Positions 30,610 to 41,142 of a stretch of 64,000 nucleotides of DNA are shown here, piece after piece; position 1 is the stretch's first letter, and each line of letters begins with the position of its first letter. Where the stretch lies: positions 111,030-175,029 of the forward strand of contig NBIV01000158.1 of the NCBI GenBank assembly GCA_003194525.1. Reading direction: 5' to 3'. Under the pieces are notes generated by a model. That model made no database searches, was not told where the DNA came from, and saw nothing but the letters and a program-made list of their open reading frames with translations. The position numbers were made by a program, and so were the translations under genes. The stretch is from Gracilariopsis chorda (taxonomy: Eukaryota; Rhodophyta; Florideophyceae; Gracilariales; Gracilariaceae).

Positions 30610-33333
30610 ATGTCCCTCATAACTCCTGCGAATTCCGGCCTCAAACGTTTGACATTTGCGCCAAGCAGCACCCAAGAGCCTTTTACGCGCCCTACGCCTT
30701 CACCTTATACCCCTTCGGCGCGGAGAAGATCAGGCTCGTTGTCTGTGAGCGGCGTACCACAGTCTGAGCATCAAGGAAACGGGCCAGTGAACTTGTCCAG
30801 AGATTTTTCGAAAGCAGAAGAAGCAGAACGTTACATTAATGGAGATCTCATCACTTTTATGCGAGGGCTTGCAATCGACACGGTCTCTGCTTTTCATAAA
30901 AGCTCTACTATCGCATCCCCAATCGAATCCGCAACGGAGTACGTGACCCAACTAATTACTGGATTGCGGGAACAAATCAATATATCTGATGAGTTGGCGA
31001 AAGCAACTTCCTTACGCCCATCTTGTCGAAATGTTCTTCGGCGCCTTAACACGCAGCTCAGGTTAGAATCCAACGCTTGGACTCTGCTCTTGATGGCGTG
31101 GCGAAACGAGGGCGTACAAAGCGATGATCTTTGCAGTCGTCGGCTCTCTCCAAACTTCAGAGACGAGGTATTCTTGTCTGGAATTCAGGGGTACGCCAAA
31201 CTGCAACGAATTGTCGAATGGCTCGAGTGCATTGCGGACAATACATTACGGCGAGAAGGAGGCGTGAAGTTGAGGCCCTTGGACGATCCTGCGTACAGAT
31301 GGGAATATACTGCTTCGAGAGTCGCAAATAACGAGCCGATTTCGATGGACTTTCCTTTGCAGAGCGAAAACAAGCTTGATAATGTCGAGAGAAAAGCAGA
31401 AGCACGGCTTTCAAGAGAGGTCTTCAGACTTGTTCGAGCTGGGCGTCTTTCAGAAGCCGAGGAAGTTTGCCGTGCCGTGCAGCAGCCCTGGCGTGCGGCT
31501 GCCCTTGGAGGTGGGAAAGCTGCTTCTTGTCTTGCTGCAAATGGCGTCAAAGGCCAGGCTCGTCGTGTCTGGCGGAAAGTAGCAAAGGCAGTCGCTCAAT
31601 CCAAAGATGTGTCCATTCTTCCGCACGAAAAGGCAGTTTATGCCGCGTTGTGCGGGGAGCTGGAACCGTTACTGGCGGTGTCGGAGACATATGAAGATGA
31701 GGCATGGGCGCGAACGTCTGTGTTGCTTGATCGTCTCGCGGATAAGGCTCTTCTCGAAGGCCCAGGAAGTGACGCGAAAGTCGAAGATGCCACCATCCTC
31801 CAGGCGTTCACGGAGTGCCAAAGCTCAGGCAAGGGCTCTGAACTTGTCCATCCCGATCTACTAAGCGGAATACGCATTTTGCAGGCTTACATATCTCTTG
31901 GACCAGGTATTAGCTCGAAACACTTGTCAGAACTGTTTGAGAACTTAGCAAGTGTAGCTGAGGTTGCCCAGCATCAAGAAGCAGAGTGGCTATCACGATT
32001 CGTTTCCCAGATTTGCTTGTTCTTCAAGTACAGTGGACGATTGGACGACGTCGACCTCGATTCTAAGATATTCGATAACTTTGACAGAGGAGTTCAATGC
32101 TATGCGCACCTCGTGATCAAGATGGATCTGGACAAGGAAGAAAAATCGATTAGACAACGTACGATTTTGAGACCTCGACCCCTCGTGTATGCAGCAGCCT
32201 CTTACTTTCTGGCAGAGCTGAGGAACCCCGAATTAACAATCGAGACGTACGTAGTTTTGCTTGCGGCGTCACTTCGCCATGACTTTCGACAAGAGAAAAT
32301 GGAGGCTGGGGAAAAGACGATTCCCGGTGCTGAGTTTGATGACCGTAGGACTCTTTGTTTAGCCAGTGCTGGACAGTGCTTCAAAACAGAAGTACTCCAG
32401 CAACTGGTTGTTCGTGCAGTTGATGTAGTATGGGAAGATATTTTACCGTCGAACCAGTTAAGCCGGTCAGTAACTGATCTTCCGTGGCAAGGAGAAGTTT
32501 CAGAGGCGGATGAACTGATTGTTCGAGCTATCAGGTTCCTTACTTTCCCTGCGTTTACCAACGTTACAGAGGCCATACGCCGGATTACAAAAGCGGCTCG
32601 ACTCTTCTTCTTAGCTGGTAGGCGTAAGTCGGCCAAGTATGCCATTGAATGGTTCCCGAAGGATGTGCTACATCATTTGAGGGAAGAAATGTGCTGGGAA
32701 GCACTGCGAGAGTTTAAGAGCTGGGTCGCCTACCATGACGCACTAGAACGACACCACCAATGGAATGTATTCCACGGATCCAATAGACCGCTACCTCCTC
32801 CGGATCACGTGCTTCAAGCTGCAAAGGCACGTCCTGGAAATGCTAACTATGCGGAACAAAGCAGCGCCAAGGTCATGGTTCAAGACTATGAGCAAAGCGT
32901 TAGTGAATTTGAATCAGTCTGTGCGAAAAAGAGAAAGGTTGCTGTGGAGAGTTTGAAATCAGCGCTGCTGTTTGAGAAAGGGTGGATGCAAGACGAGAAG
33001 AAATATGATGCGAATGGTATGACGGAAATGAAAGAGTCTGAATCGGAAAGACAAAGCGAGTTGGAGGCTGTGAGAAAATTTGCTGTGCCGCAGTTGGTGA
33101 TGCTCCTTCACCAAGCATTACATGATAGCGGGCTCTATTCAGAGGCGATGGAGCTTGCTAATGTGGTCGCGGCAGAGGAATTCAAACTGTTCAACAGTTT
33201 TGGTGCGGCGGAGATGAGGGCGTTCTTGGCAAGAATTGCCAGTAGTTCGATTGCCGTGGCGGATCAATCGGTTAAGGCACAAGGTCTACAACGACCGTAT
33301 GAAGGAACATTCTTTGAAGAGTTGCAAAGTTAA
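30610..33333 (+). CDS. NUP107: Nup107/Nup84-family scaffold nucleoporin
   Basis: A 907-residue, all-helical protein without introns, matching the usual length of Nup107. The diagnostic block is at about 273-302: FRLVRAGRLSEAEEVC followed by QQPWRAAALGGG, the LWpyLRaG...A..LC...gQ.WRAA.LeGg motif of the Nup84/Nup107 family. Nup107 is a core arm of the Y-shaped outer-ring complex of the pore. Residues 1-60 are Ser/Thr/Pro-rich and probably disordered and phosphorylated. The C-terminal 250 residues hold further helices. The ATG at 30610 is the first in frame. The stop is close to that of convergent HAT1 (116 bp between stops). Confidence 0.85.
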   Translation: MSLITPANSGLKRLTFAPSSTQEPFTRPTPSPYTPSARRRSGSLSVSGVPQSEHQGNGPVNLSRDFSKAEEAERYINGDLITFMRGLAIDTVSAFHKSSTIASPIESATEYVTQLITGLREQINISDELAKATSLRPSCRNVLRRLNTQLRLESNAWTLLLMAWRNEGVQSDDLCSRRLSPNFRDEVFLSGIQGYAKLQRIVEWLECIADNTLRREGGVKLRPLDDPAYRWEYTASRVANNEPISMDFPLQSENKLDNVERKAEARLSREVFRLVRAGRLSEAEEVCRAVQQPWRAAALGGGKAASCLAANGVKGQARRVWRKVAKAVAQSKDVSILPHEKAVYAALCGELEPLLAVSETYEDEAWARTSVLLDRLADKALLEGPGSDAKVEDATILQAFTECQSSGKGSELVHPDLLSGIRILQAYISLGPGISSKHLSELFENLASVAEVAQHQEAEWLSRFVSQICLFFKYSGRLDDVDLDSKIFDNFDRGVQCYAHLVIKMDLDKEEKSIRQRTILRPRPLVYAAASYFLAELRNPELTIETYVVLLAASLRHDFRQEKMEAGEKTIPGAEFDDRRTLCLASAGQCFKTEVLQQLVVRAVDVVWEDILPSNQLSRSVTDLPWQGEVSEADELIVRAIRFLTFPAFTNVTEAIRRITKAARLFFLAGRRKSAKYAIEWFPKDVLHHLREEMCWEALREFKSWVAYHDALERHHQWNVFHGSNRPLPPPDHVLQAAKARPGNANYAEQSSAKVMVQDYEQSVSEFESVCAKKRKVAVESLKSALLFEKGWMQDEKKYDANGMTEMKESESERQSELEAVRKFAVPQLVMLLHQALHDSGLYSEAMELANVVAAEEFKLFNSFGAAEMRAFLARIASSSIAVADQSVKAQGLQRPYEGTFFEELQS

Positions 33334-33449
33334 AGGTTTAATGGTCTGATTGCTGGCAGTATGGATGCAACGGTACCATTTAGTTGGTCGAGATGTGTTG
33401 TAAATGGTAGGTAGACGCGGGAGCGTGATGTGTGGTTGTACTGTGAATA

Positions 33450-34715
33450 TCAAGACGTATGTTTGGTGGTTGAACGAGCGTCCAAACGCAGAATGGCTTT
33501 GTCATACTCAGTTTGAAGGTCGTCGTAAATCTCAGCTAACCTGTCCTTCTTCTCCTGTTTGTCATACTGATCGAGGATTTCTAAATTGACGTTGAACAAA
33601 CGACGCTTCACCCACAGGCGGTACTTCTTGTACGCATTGTCATCGGCACGATCGGTGTGTCGCAACTGGTGTACTTCAAGACAGCGTCTAGCCTGTGCAG
33701 GCGTGAGCAAAAGCTTTTGGGATAAGTCGTGCAGCAGTTGTTGTTCATCATCCAAACGTAATGGGGCATGGGTGTGGAGAATTTTGGCATCGTAGGCGCG
33801 TCGCAAATCGGTTATATCGCGAAGTAAACGGAAGGATGGACTGGGATCCTCGACGGTGACCTGTATGGCGTCTCTCCGTTTGGCGTCTGCATAGATGACG
33901 TTGAGCAAGTTTGCACCGTGACCGTGTCTTTGAAAGAAGGGCTGCACGAAAACCTGACTGACACGAACGCGCTCGGCGAAGTGCATGGGCCCGTCTCCGA
34001 CGGCAAGAGCGGAAAACGGATAGACGGTTGAATAGGCGGTGAAGACAGCGGGACGACCGTCGTGGTCAAGACAAGCAGTTACGAAGAGCTCCCATCGCTC
34101 ATCTTCGACGTCAATGAAGGAGGCATCGTTGATGTAAAGGAACATTAGAAAGGCCATTCGATGGTGAAAGGCAAGTAATGGAGCATTTTGGGTGGTTGCG
34201 CCGGATTTGTCGCGCTTCATGAAGTTGTGCTTGTACACGACGTAGCGCTTGTCGGCGACGGAGTACTCCGAGAGTGAGTGCTCGAAAGGCAACGGTGGGG
34301 ATTGAGCAATGATAATTTGTTCGAAATCGTCACGAGTGGGACATAATCCATCCTTGATGAAGAGGGCAAGCAGTGCGGGAACGTCGGTATGGTCGGTGTC
34401 AGGGTGCTCGTCGCGTTGACCCTCGCTGTCGATCCAGTACGTGAGCGTGGGCACGTGGACGTAGACGGCGACGTGAAGTGACTGCCATCCGCGCACACGT
34501 TCGTGAGGGATAATCTGGTGGAGAAAGGGTGGAACGAAGGTGAGGTGTGTGGGATGCGGCTGGGTAGGAGATGCGGGCAGGGGAGTATCGGGCCAGATGA
34601 AACGCAACTGGACGCATTCTGTGGCGTCCAATCCGGGTGCGCGGGCGTCGGAAGAAGCGGCGTGATCGAAGCGAACGCGCTTGCGCGCGGGTTGCTGCGA
34701 AGACGCGCCGGCCAT
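33450..34715 (-). CDS. HAT1: Type B histone acetyltransferase HAT1
   Basis: A 421-residue product, the normal size. HAT1 acetylates newly made histone H4 at Lys5 and Lys12 before deposition. The N-terminal domain runs to about 190, with PPFLHQIIPHERVRGWQSLHVAVYVH at 62-87. The GNAT fold follows: RVSQVFVQPFFQRHGHGANLL at 251-271 holds the acetyl-CoA loop QRHGHG (262-267), and VTVEDPSPSFRLLRD at 286-300 holds Glu289 at the place of the catalytic Glu in human HAT1 (ITAEDPS). The N-terminus carries a basic cluster (RKRVRFD) fit for nuclear import. The start codon lies 15 bp from a 26-base G run, and E2F-like sites are placed about 110-140 bp upstream. Confidence 0.9.
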   Translation of the reverse strand: MAGASSQQPARKRVRFDHAASSDARAPGLDATECVQLRFIWPDTPLPASPTQPHPTHLTFVPPFLHQIIPHERVRGWQSLHVAVYVHVPTLTYWIDSEGQRDEHPDTDHTDVPALLALFIKDGLCPTRDDFEQIIIAQSPPLPFEHSLSEYSVADKRYVVYKHNFMKRDKSGATTQNAPLLAFHHRMAFLMFLYINDASFIDVEDERWELFVTACLDHDGRPAVFTAYSTVYPFSALAVGDGPMHFAERVRVSQVFVQPFFQRHGHGANLLNVIYADAKRRDAIQVTVEDPSPSFRLLRDITDLRRAYDAKILHTHAPLRLDDEQQLLHDLSQKLLLTPAQARRCLEVHQLRHTDRADDNAYKKYRLWVKRRLFNVNLEILDQYDKQEKKDRLAEIYDDLQTEYDKAILRLDARSTTKHTS

Positions 34716-34730
34716 CGTGCGCAGCGGAAA

Positions 34731-34756
34731 GGGGGGGGGGGGGGGGGGGGGGGGGG
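34731..34756. repeat. Poly(G) run of 26 just upstream of HAT1
   Basis: Twenty-six G on the + strand, thus poly(C) in the HAT1 leader from about -16 to -41. It is likely length-variable and error-prone in sequencing. Confidence 0.9.
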
Positions 34757-34827
34757 AGGGCGGTACGCGCCGCTACGGCGGGGCGTGGGAAGAGAAGAGG
34801 GCGGCCGTTGTTGAAGGTGCCATCGAA

Positions 34828-34858
34828 TTTGGCGGGAAACCGGTGGCACTTTGGCGCG
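34828..34858. promoter_or_regulatory. E2F-type sites in the HAT1 / PP2C-like divergent promoter
   Basis: TTTGGCGGGAAA at 34828-34839 is a perfect match to the classical E2F consensus (TTTSSCGSGAAA). A second core, TTTGGCGCG, is at 34850-34858. They lie about 113-143 bp upstream of the HAT1 ATG and about 370-400 bp from the PP2C-like start. E2F control would suit HAT1, whose demand peaks in S phase. Confidence 0.65.
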
Positions 34859-35230
34859 TTTGCGTTTCAACTGGTGGCAAGTGCGCAGGAGGGTAAACTG
34901 GGTAACGGGCGGTTATGCGCGGATACTGGCTGCCGGTAACCGCGGGATACCGCCCCCTGCGGCGACTCGTCAGCAGTTGCAGAATGGCTTTTGCAGTGGC
35001 CAATCACGTGACGCCGCGCGCAATGCGCAGCCGCGCGCAGTGGAATCAGCGCACAATGATATCAAATGATACGAAGCGTAAACTACCAACGGTACTGTAC
35101 CGCTTAACTTTAGATATTGCCACCGCAGCGAGTGCGCAACACGTCGTGTCATCGCTCACGGCACATGCAACATTACGCCACTTCAAACTGCAACCCCTTC
35201 TCCCCATCTTCTACCAATCGCCCGCCAACC

Positions 35231-36220
35231 ATGAACACCGCCTTTCTCAACCCGCTTCCCCTCCGTCTTCCCGCCGCCGCCACACCCGCCCCACGCCGCC
35301 GGTTTACCTCGCCGACAAGCTCCGTGCGCGCCCCCGACTCGTTCAGCCCCTCGCGCTACGCCGCCAGTCGCAAGCCCCTTGCCATCGAACTCGCCGCTCA
35401 CACCATCTCTCTGGACGATGCAGCACCCACCGACCACACCTCCGTCCAGAATGACCCTCCCGCATTGGCCATGCTGGACTACCCCGCCCCCTCTTCCGAC
35501 GCAAAGCTCATGATTCAGTACATGCGTCAACGCCTCGCTCAAAGTCGAATTTACGGAGTTCACCAACCTCAGTCTGACTTGCGTGCCATTTTGGCGTCCG
35601 CCCTCACCGCTTTTGGTAGTCCGCCTGGCTTTTCCGCCATGCTTGTAGACACCGCTTATGACTTTCTTCACGTCGCCTGGGTCGGCTCTTGTGGCTTCGT
35701 CGTCGTGCGAGATGATAACATTGTGTACAGGAGTTACGGCGACGATCTTGGCCGACATGCGTTGGAGCACTCTTTTCAAGCACAAGCCCAATCCCATCCC
35801 GAACCGAAAATCGATGTGCCAACCCCGCTCACAACGGATGCGCTGGCCGCCCGAAAACGACCTCACCACGATTCTGTCGATGCCGCTTCCATCCACGTTG
35901 ATTACTTCGCCTTGCAGGATAACGATCTCATCATTGCCGGAACAGATGGCTTCTTTGCAAATGTCAGTGAACGTCAGATACTAGCCTTTGTGCGACCGGT
36001 TCCCGATCCGGAAGACCCCACCCTTGCTATTGCAAATTCCACCTGTCTTGGAAGCTGGCGTTATGATGACCCTCAGTTCATCTCGTATTATCTTGCTATC
36101 ATCGCCGCTAACTTTGCTACTGCCACCAACTCTCAGCCATATCTTCCGTTCCCGTTTCCGCCTAGTCCGCACCTGGATGATGTTACAGTCGCGTGCATGT
36201 CCAGTTCGTTTGCTTTATGA
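35231..36220 (+). CDS. PP2C-like protein with degenerate catalytic motifs, organelle-type leader
   Basis: A 329-residue product. The alignable part shares the order of motifs with PTC7-type PP2C: AWVGSCGFVVVRDDNIVYRSY at 149-169 corresponds to the GDSGLIVIRDGSIIYRT segment of the phosphatase at 1747, IIAGTDGFFANVSE at 234-247 to the GTDG.WDN motif, and LDDVTVAC at 315-322 to the late DD. The N-terminal GGEDA metal motif and the FDGVGGW motif are missing (LDYPAPSSDAK stands near their place), and GDSG has become VGSCG. Metal sites are therefore incomplete, and a pseudophosphatase or regulatory role is more likely than catalysis. Residues 1-55 (MNTAFLNPLPLRLPAAATPAPRRRF...) look like a plastid transit peptide. 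The start is the ACCATGA at 35231. Confidence 0.7.
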   Translation: MNTAFLNPLPLRLPAAATPAPRRRFTSPTSSVRAPDSFSPSRYAASRKPLAIELAAHTISLDDAAPTDHTSVQNDPPALAMLDYPAPSSDAKLMIQYMRQRLAQSRIYGVHQPQSDLRAILASALTAFGSPPGFSAMLVDTAYDFLHVAWVGSCGFVVVRDDNIVYRSYGDDLGRHALEHSFQAQAQSHPEPKIDVPTPLTTDALAARKRPHHDSVDAASIHVDYFALQDNDLIIAGTDGFFANVSERQILAFVRPVPDPEDPTLAIANSTCLGSWRYDDPQFISYYLAIIAANFATATNSQPYLPFPFPPSPHLDDVTVACMSSSFAL

Positions 36221-36683
36221 TGTACACCCACTTTTGATGCTAATGCTGCAAACCATCTGTACTCCCGTCTGTAAATTATCCCGTATATACAATGTAAACC
36301 ATTCACTCCTCACCGCAACTTCTTCACCAAACGCAACCTCGCAACTGTCAAACCGCTCGCTCCAAAACTTATGTGTTGTTGTGTATTGTGAGCTTTATGC
36401 GCCTGACCACAATGCCTAACTTGATCTCCAGAGGAAGCCTCTCTAATCCGAAGCCTAAATTCCGGACGCAAGCTTGAAGGTTTATTGCTGAGCTAGTTAA
36501 AATTTTTGTTTAATTTAATGCTGAGAACTAAGTGCATTCTTCCTCACATATGTAGTACTCCTAGTGAGTCAGCAACGAAAAAAGTCTTCGAAGCCTGGAA
36601 CGTGAAAGCAGTCATATACCTGATTCTTCGAGAACTAACTCACACTGGTGATAGCATACTTATACCCTCATAGTTGATAATCT
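36221..36683. other. Convergent 3' spacer
   Basis: Space between the PP2C-like stop and the stop of the phosphate permease. No gene seen. Confidence 0.5.
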
Positions 36684-38615
36684 TTAGGGAAGACCAGAGC
36701 AGCCAATGCCCTGGAAGGCATTTTCCTTGGTGTTGAAGAGGAACAAATTATCACCAGGGCAGTAGTTGAGGTTACCGCCGTCATTGAATGCTTGAGGAGT
36801 GTAGACAAGAGCTGCGTAGATAGCAGCTGCAGTCACAGCGGTGAGAACGACAGTGAAGACCCAGCCGACGCAAATGAAGAAGAACTGCTTCCAGTTGACG
36901 GTAGAAGACTTGAATTCTACAAGACCAACACCCATAGTAGCACCGACTTGGCAATGAGTGGTAGAAACCGGAAGCCCAACACTGGATGCGATGAGGACTG
37001 TGATAGCGGCACCAATTTCAATAGAGAAACCACGAGAGGGAGTGAGCTTGGTGAGCTTGACTCCAATAGCAACGATAATACGGTAACCCCACATTGCGAG
37101 ACCTGCTACGATACCAGCGCCACCGAGGGCAAGAATCCAGAGCGGGACGCTCTGCTTGTCGCTAGCGTAGCCATTGGCTGCACCTGGCTGGCACTCGCTG
37201 TAGCACTCGCTGTCCCCGGTGTATTTGCCTTCTTCATCGTAGAGAGAGAACGCCTTTGACTTAGCATCTGAGGCAGGAGCAGTTAAGAATGGGAAAGACA
37301 CATTGCACTTGTAGTATTCCGTATCTCCATCCGCACCACAGAAGGCCTCACCGTCCGGAAGATCATCACCTTCTTCATATTTTCCAGTGAGGTTACCGCC
37401 GCCAGAGTAAGAACCGTCCTCCTCAAATTCGTTGACACCATACTTGGAGATCATACCGTTGTTCCTGTACAACTGGTAGATGGAGGCAAAAGGAGCAATA
37501 GCGTTGGCCACATCATTGGCACCATGTGCGAAAGCATCGAAAGCAGCAGTAAAGACCTGGACCCAGGTGAAAAGACGCTCTGTCTTAGGGTCAAACTTCT
37601 CGACGCTGTCGTGCATGCGAATAACGTCGTCATCAAGCTCTTGGTCAACATTAACGTTGATACCAACCTTCTTGAGAGCACCGTCCACCTTGGACTTCTT
37701 CTCAGCCTCAGCAGCGGCGAACTCGGGGTCTTCTTCCAGTTTTTGCTGGTAGTCAGCCCATCTTTCGACGGCCCTCTTGGCCAACGGAACAATGAGGAAG
37801 ACGGAAAGAATAGCAACAAGGGCACCAGCACCAAGTGCTACACCAATAGCTGCACCCAGTGAGAGCTTGCTCTTGAGCTTGAAACGCTTGTCACCCTTAA
37901 AGATAATGAAGAAGATAGCGACGGCAACTGTGATACCGTAGAATAAGGGCATGAAGGTGAACCCGGCCTTCAGCGGGTCCTTACGGCGAAGCACAAGGGT
38001 ACGGACAATCAAGAACATAAGGATAGCCAAAATACCAGACAAAACGGGGGAGATGATCCACGAGAGGATGACACCTACTAGACCCTTGAGCTTGGAGAAG
38101 CCAGAACCCTTAGATATCCAGACGACAGCACTTGCTCCACGGAAGGCAAAGCCCACACCCACGAGAGAACCAATAATTGAGTGGGTGGTGGACACCGGAA
38201 GAGAGAAGTAGGTAGCAACCACCAACCAGGTAGTGGCAGTGATAAGTGCAACAAAGAAACCGGTCATGAGAAGCTCTGGACCGTTGGCTGCTCCACCTTC
38301 TACCGGGTTGAAAACATCAGCCTTGATGATCTTCTTTCGTACAGTATCAGTGACAGAGCCACCCAGTAGAAGAGCACCAAGGAATTCCATCACGGCAGCA
38401 ATAACACAGGCCCACTTTAGGTCCAGAGAACCAGCACCAACGGAGGTAGCGAACGCATTAGCAACATCGTTCGCTCCAATACCCCAGGCCATGAGGAAGG
38501 CGAGAATACCGCCAACAATCACGATCCATAAGTATCTGTCGACGGAGTTGACAATAACACCGTCTACCACTTTGTAAGTTTCTGAAAGAGGCCACTGGAG
38601 TCCTTCTTGAGCCAT
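36684..38615 (-). CDS. Sodium/phosphate (PiT, PHO4 family) symporter
   Basis: A 643-residue membrane protein. The two inverted PiT repeats are plain: GIGANDVANAFATSVGAGSL at 45-64 and AHGANDVANAIAPFAS at 363-378, both with the GANDVAN signature that builds the phosphate path. SLPVSTTHSIIGS at 138-150 and the matching GLPVSTTHCQVGATMG near 565 are the second conserved pair. A long hydrophilic loop with a charged helix (about 281-345) separates the halves, and a second hydrophilic insert with Cys residues (about 390-470: FCGADGD..., ECYSECQ) probably faces outside. Eukaryotic members (Pho89, SLC20) bring phosphate in with sodium at the plasma membrane; a plastid or other location cannot be excluded. 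Codon use is strongly biased, as in a highly expressed gene. Confidence 0.93.
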   Translation of the reverse strand: MAQEGLQWPLSETYKVVDGVIVNSVDRYLWIVIVGGILAFLMAWGIGANDVANAFATSVGAGSLDLKWACVIAAVMEFLGALLLGGSVTDTVRKKIIKADVFNPVEGGAANGPELLMTGFFVALITATTWLVVATYFSLPVSTTHSIIGSLVGVGFAFRGASAVVWISKGSGFSKLKGLVGVILSWIISPVLSGILAILMFLIVRTLVLRRKDPLKAGFTFMPLFYGITVAVAIFFIIFKGDKRFKLKSKLSLGAAIGVALGAGALVAILSVFLIVPLAKRAVERWADYQQKLEEDPEFAAAEAEKKSKVDGALKKVGINVNVDQELDDDVIRMHDSVEKFDPKTERLFTWVQVFTAAFDAFAHGANDVANAIAPFASIYQLYRNNGMISKYGVNEFEEDGSYSGGGNLTGKYEEGDDLPDGEAFCGADGDTEYYKCNVSFPFLTAPASDAKSKAFSLYDEEGKYTGDSECYSECQPGAANGYASDKQSVPLWILALGGAGIVAGLAMWGYRIIVAIGVKLTKLTPSRGFSIEIGAAITVLIASSVGLPVSTTHCQVGATMGVGLVEFKSSTVNWKQFFFICVGWVFTVVLTAVTAAAIYAALVYTPQAFNDGGNLNYCPGDNLFLFNTKENAFQGIGCSGLP

Positions 38616-41142
38616 AATGAAATGATGTCTCGAAGAGCTTGACTACTTCGGAATGAGGAGAGGGTTGTGTCGAACAGAAGAGGCTGTGAGGAGGTCATGC
38701 CGTTCTCTTGAAATAGGCTTCACAGCTGTTCGTTCGTTCAGAATTGAAACCAAGCAGAAGGGCAATGGCGGATGTACCTTTCAAAGCTGCAATAGAAAGG
38801 CCATAGGGTTTTCACGCCGGAGCTGCATGCGTTGATGATTCTCTCAAGATTACATGCATCTTTTCGTTCAACGCATTACTTTCCGTACACGGAAGGTGTC
38901 CCTTTTACACAAAGGACTACATGGGACGAATATTACACAAAAGAATCTTTGAGCACATCTGTCGTTATTGAGTGGACGACAGATGTGTCACTCATGAGAT
39001 GCGGTGCATCCCACTGTTTCATGGGGCCCAGTCCAAGACTCTAAAACACTTTCGTTGAAGAGTACTGAATAAGTTATACTTCTAAAGATGAACAAAGCTT
39101 TCTCGTTTTGGCGTAACGCCAAACTGTTGAAGGTTGGGGACAAGAAAGACCGACGTTGATGTGTTTAGATTCTTACAAGCAGAATATTTTACATCTCGAA
39201 AATGATTCAGAACGTCAACCTTAGTGTTAGAAAGAGGCCTTGTGGGCCAACATCAAAAGGTTATTCGCCGCAAACACCTTTATTCCCTCTGCGAAATCGT
39301 TCTCGCTTAGACAATGCACTACGATCTTGAGAGTAGAATGCTGCCTATATGGTGCTAACAATATCAGAGATAATGAGATATTACGTGTCGCTTGTTTATT
39401 TCTGTCTTTGTACACTCGCAAGAACGAACAAGCTAGGAAATGAAGTCGTGACAAGAAAGAAAGGGTGATAAGCGATTTGTACCAGCGGCATATTTGTGCA
39501 ACTTTAGATTTCTGAATAGTCAGTTGTCAACGGTTTTTACCCGGTAGTCAGTCAAGTTTATCAACTAGTCATGCTTGGAATCTAGAACTAAACTTAAGTA
39601 CCTTTCGCTTGAGTACATACTAGTGTTCTGACCCCCGTGAACAGAAGCTTTAAGTTTCTTGATCGAGAAATATTCGTCTGCCGAACAATTTACTGCTGGC
39701 TCATATGGACTGCACCTAACTGGAATGCAAAAAGTAGTGGTGATGTTAGGAATCACGTGGGCCACTTCAGCACTATCCACGGTGTCATGCATTGCTTAGG
39801 CCATTGTGTGTCAAGGAACTACTTGCTTAGTACACAGGATTTAGGCCTTCTGGATGAGAGCATGGTTCTCGCAGATGAGCGACATGTTCCCTTTCAGAGT
39901 AGAAAACACTGCGTACGTCATCAGAAAACGAATTCCTGTGCTTGAAATTCCTCGTTCGAGAAGGGCATTAAGAGCTCTGAAAAACGAAACCCTCCTTTAG
40001 GTGCGGCCGGACCCGAAGACAACTTGGCAACCAGTGCGGAATATGATGACCTACATTGTTCAGACGAAGACTAGGTTATATCAAACAACAGCATGGGTTC
40101 CATGGCTATGAAAGGAATAGCGAAAATGGGAGTAAAATGTTCAGGAAACTATCAAGGGGAAGGTGGTCTGCCATCTAAGACTGTCATCTACAGAGTTTTT
40201 GCTACTGCGATAAAAACTCACTCAACCCCAGAGACACTAAGGTTACCTAGTAGAGTGTGAAGTAATGCCTCCCCTCCTTGTGTCCCAAACTTGGTCCTGA
40301 TGAGAGATAAGCAGAAAGCCAGAATGGATTAGCGATATGGTTATCTTGAGGCTTAGCGTTCGGGGCCAAGATAAGTCCAGGTTACTACGCCATTCTCGAA
40401 ACCCCAAATTGGGTTCAGATTATGGCCGCCAACAATAACGAAGAAAAGAGAACTAGTGTACCCGTAAAAGAGAGAGAGATTTTTTAGTGAAGGAAGAAAA
40501 GAAGAAAAGAGAAGAGCACTGTGCAAAACATAGAAAGCTGTGTGTTTTCGATTACAAAACGGAATGAACCTGTTAGCAAAGTGGTAGCTTGTCAAGCATT
40601 TACAAAAACTGAAGTCTCACAACCGTCCCGTGAATTTCACTCCATTCCTGGTCGTGCGCGACCTCAAGAAAGTAAACAACACTGATAATGGGCATTATTT
40701 GAGATATCTTTTCCTCTTATGAACAACCAAACCTTTCTTAAAGATTCTTTAGATTCGGCCCGTAAAAGATGCCGAACATCCTTTTCAGCAGCAGACCGTT
40801 TCCTGAATTAAGGGGTTATCTTCTTCTTAGCTAACTTTCACGAATGGGCCCCGAGAGAGTTAAAGAGCTAAATACTATAAGGATACCCTAACACATGATG
40901 ATTATCGTTGTAGTAAGGACTATATCTTCATTTGGTTTAGCATTCTTTAGCTAATTACCTTTGCTCTACAGAAATACAAAAATTCTTCACTCGTCAAAGA
41001 ACTCCCACTGCACCGGCCCGGACATTCACTCGAGATAAGGGTTAGTAATCTATCTAACCAAAACCAACAAAAAAACACCTGAACCCTCTTTTCTGAAAAC
41101 GGCCGGAATCCTAATGCTCTACGTATACAATCATGCACAACG
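38616..41142. other. 2.5-kb intergenic region without a recognised gene
   Basis: No conserved coding segment found. It includes the permease promoter at the left. At 40452-40479 it shares 28 bp with the minisatellite at 25348. Confidence 0.5.
40452..40479. repeat. Dispersed repeat, 28 bp identical to 25348-25375
   Basis: ACTAGTGTACCCGTAAAAG followed by GA repeats occurs identically here and in the diverged copy of the minisatellite 15 kb away. Outside this segment the flanks differ. Confidence 0.8.
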
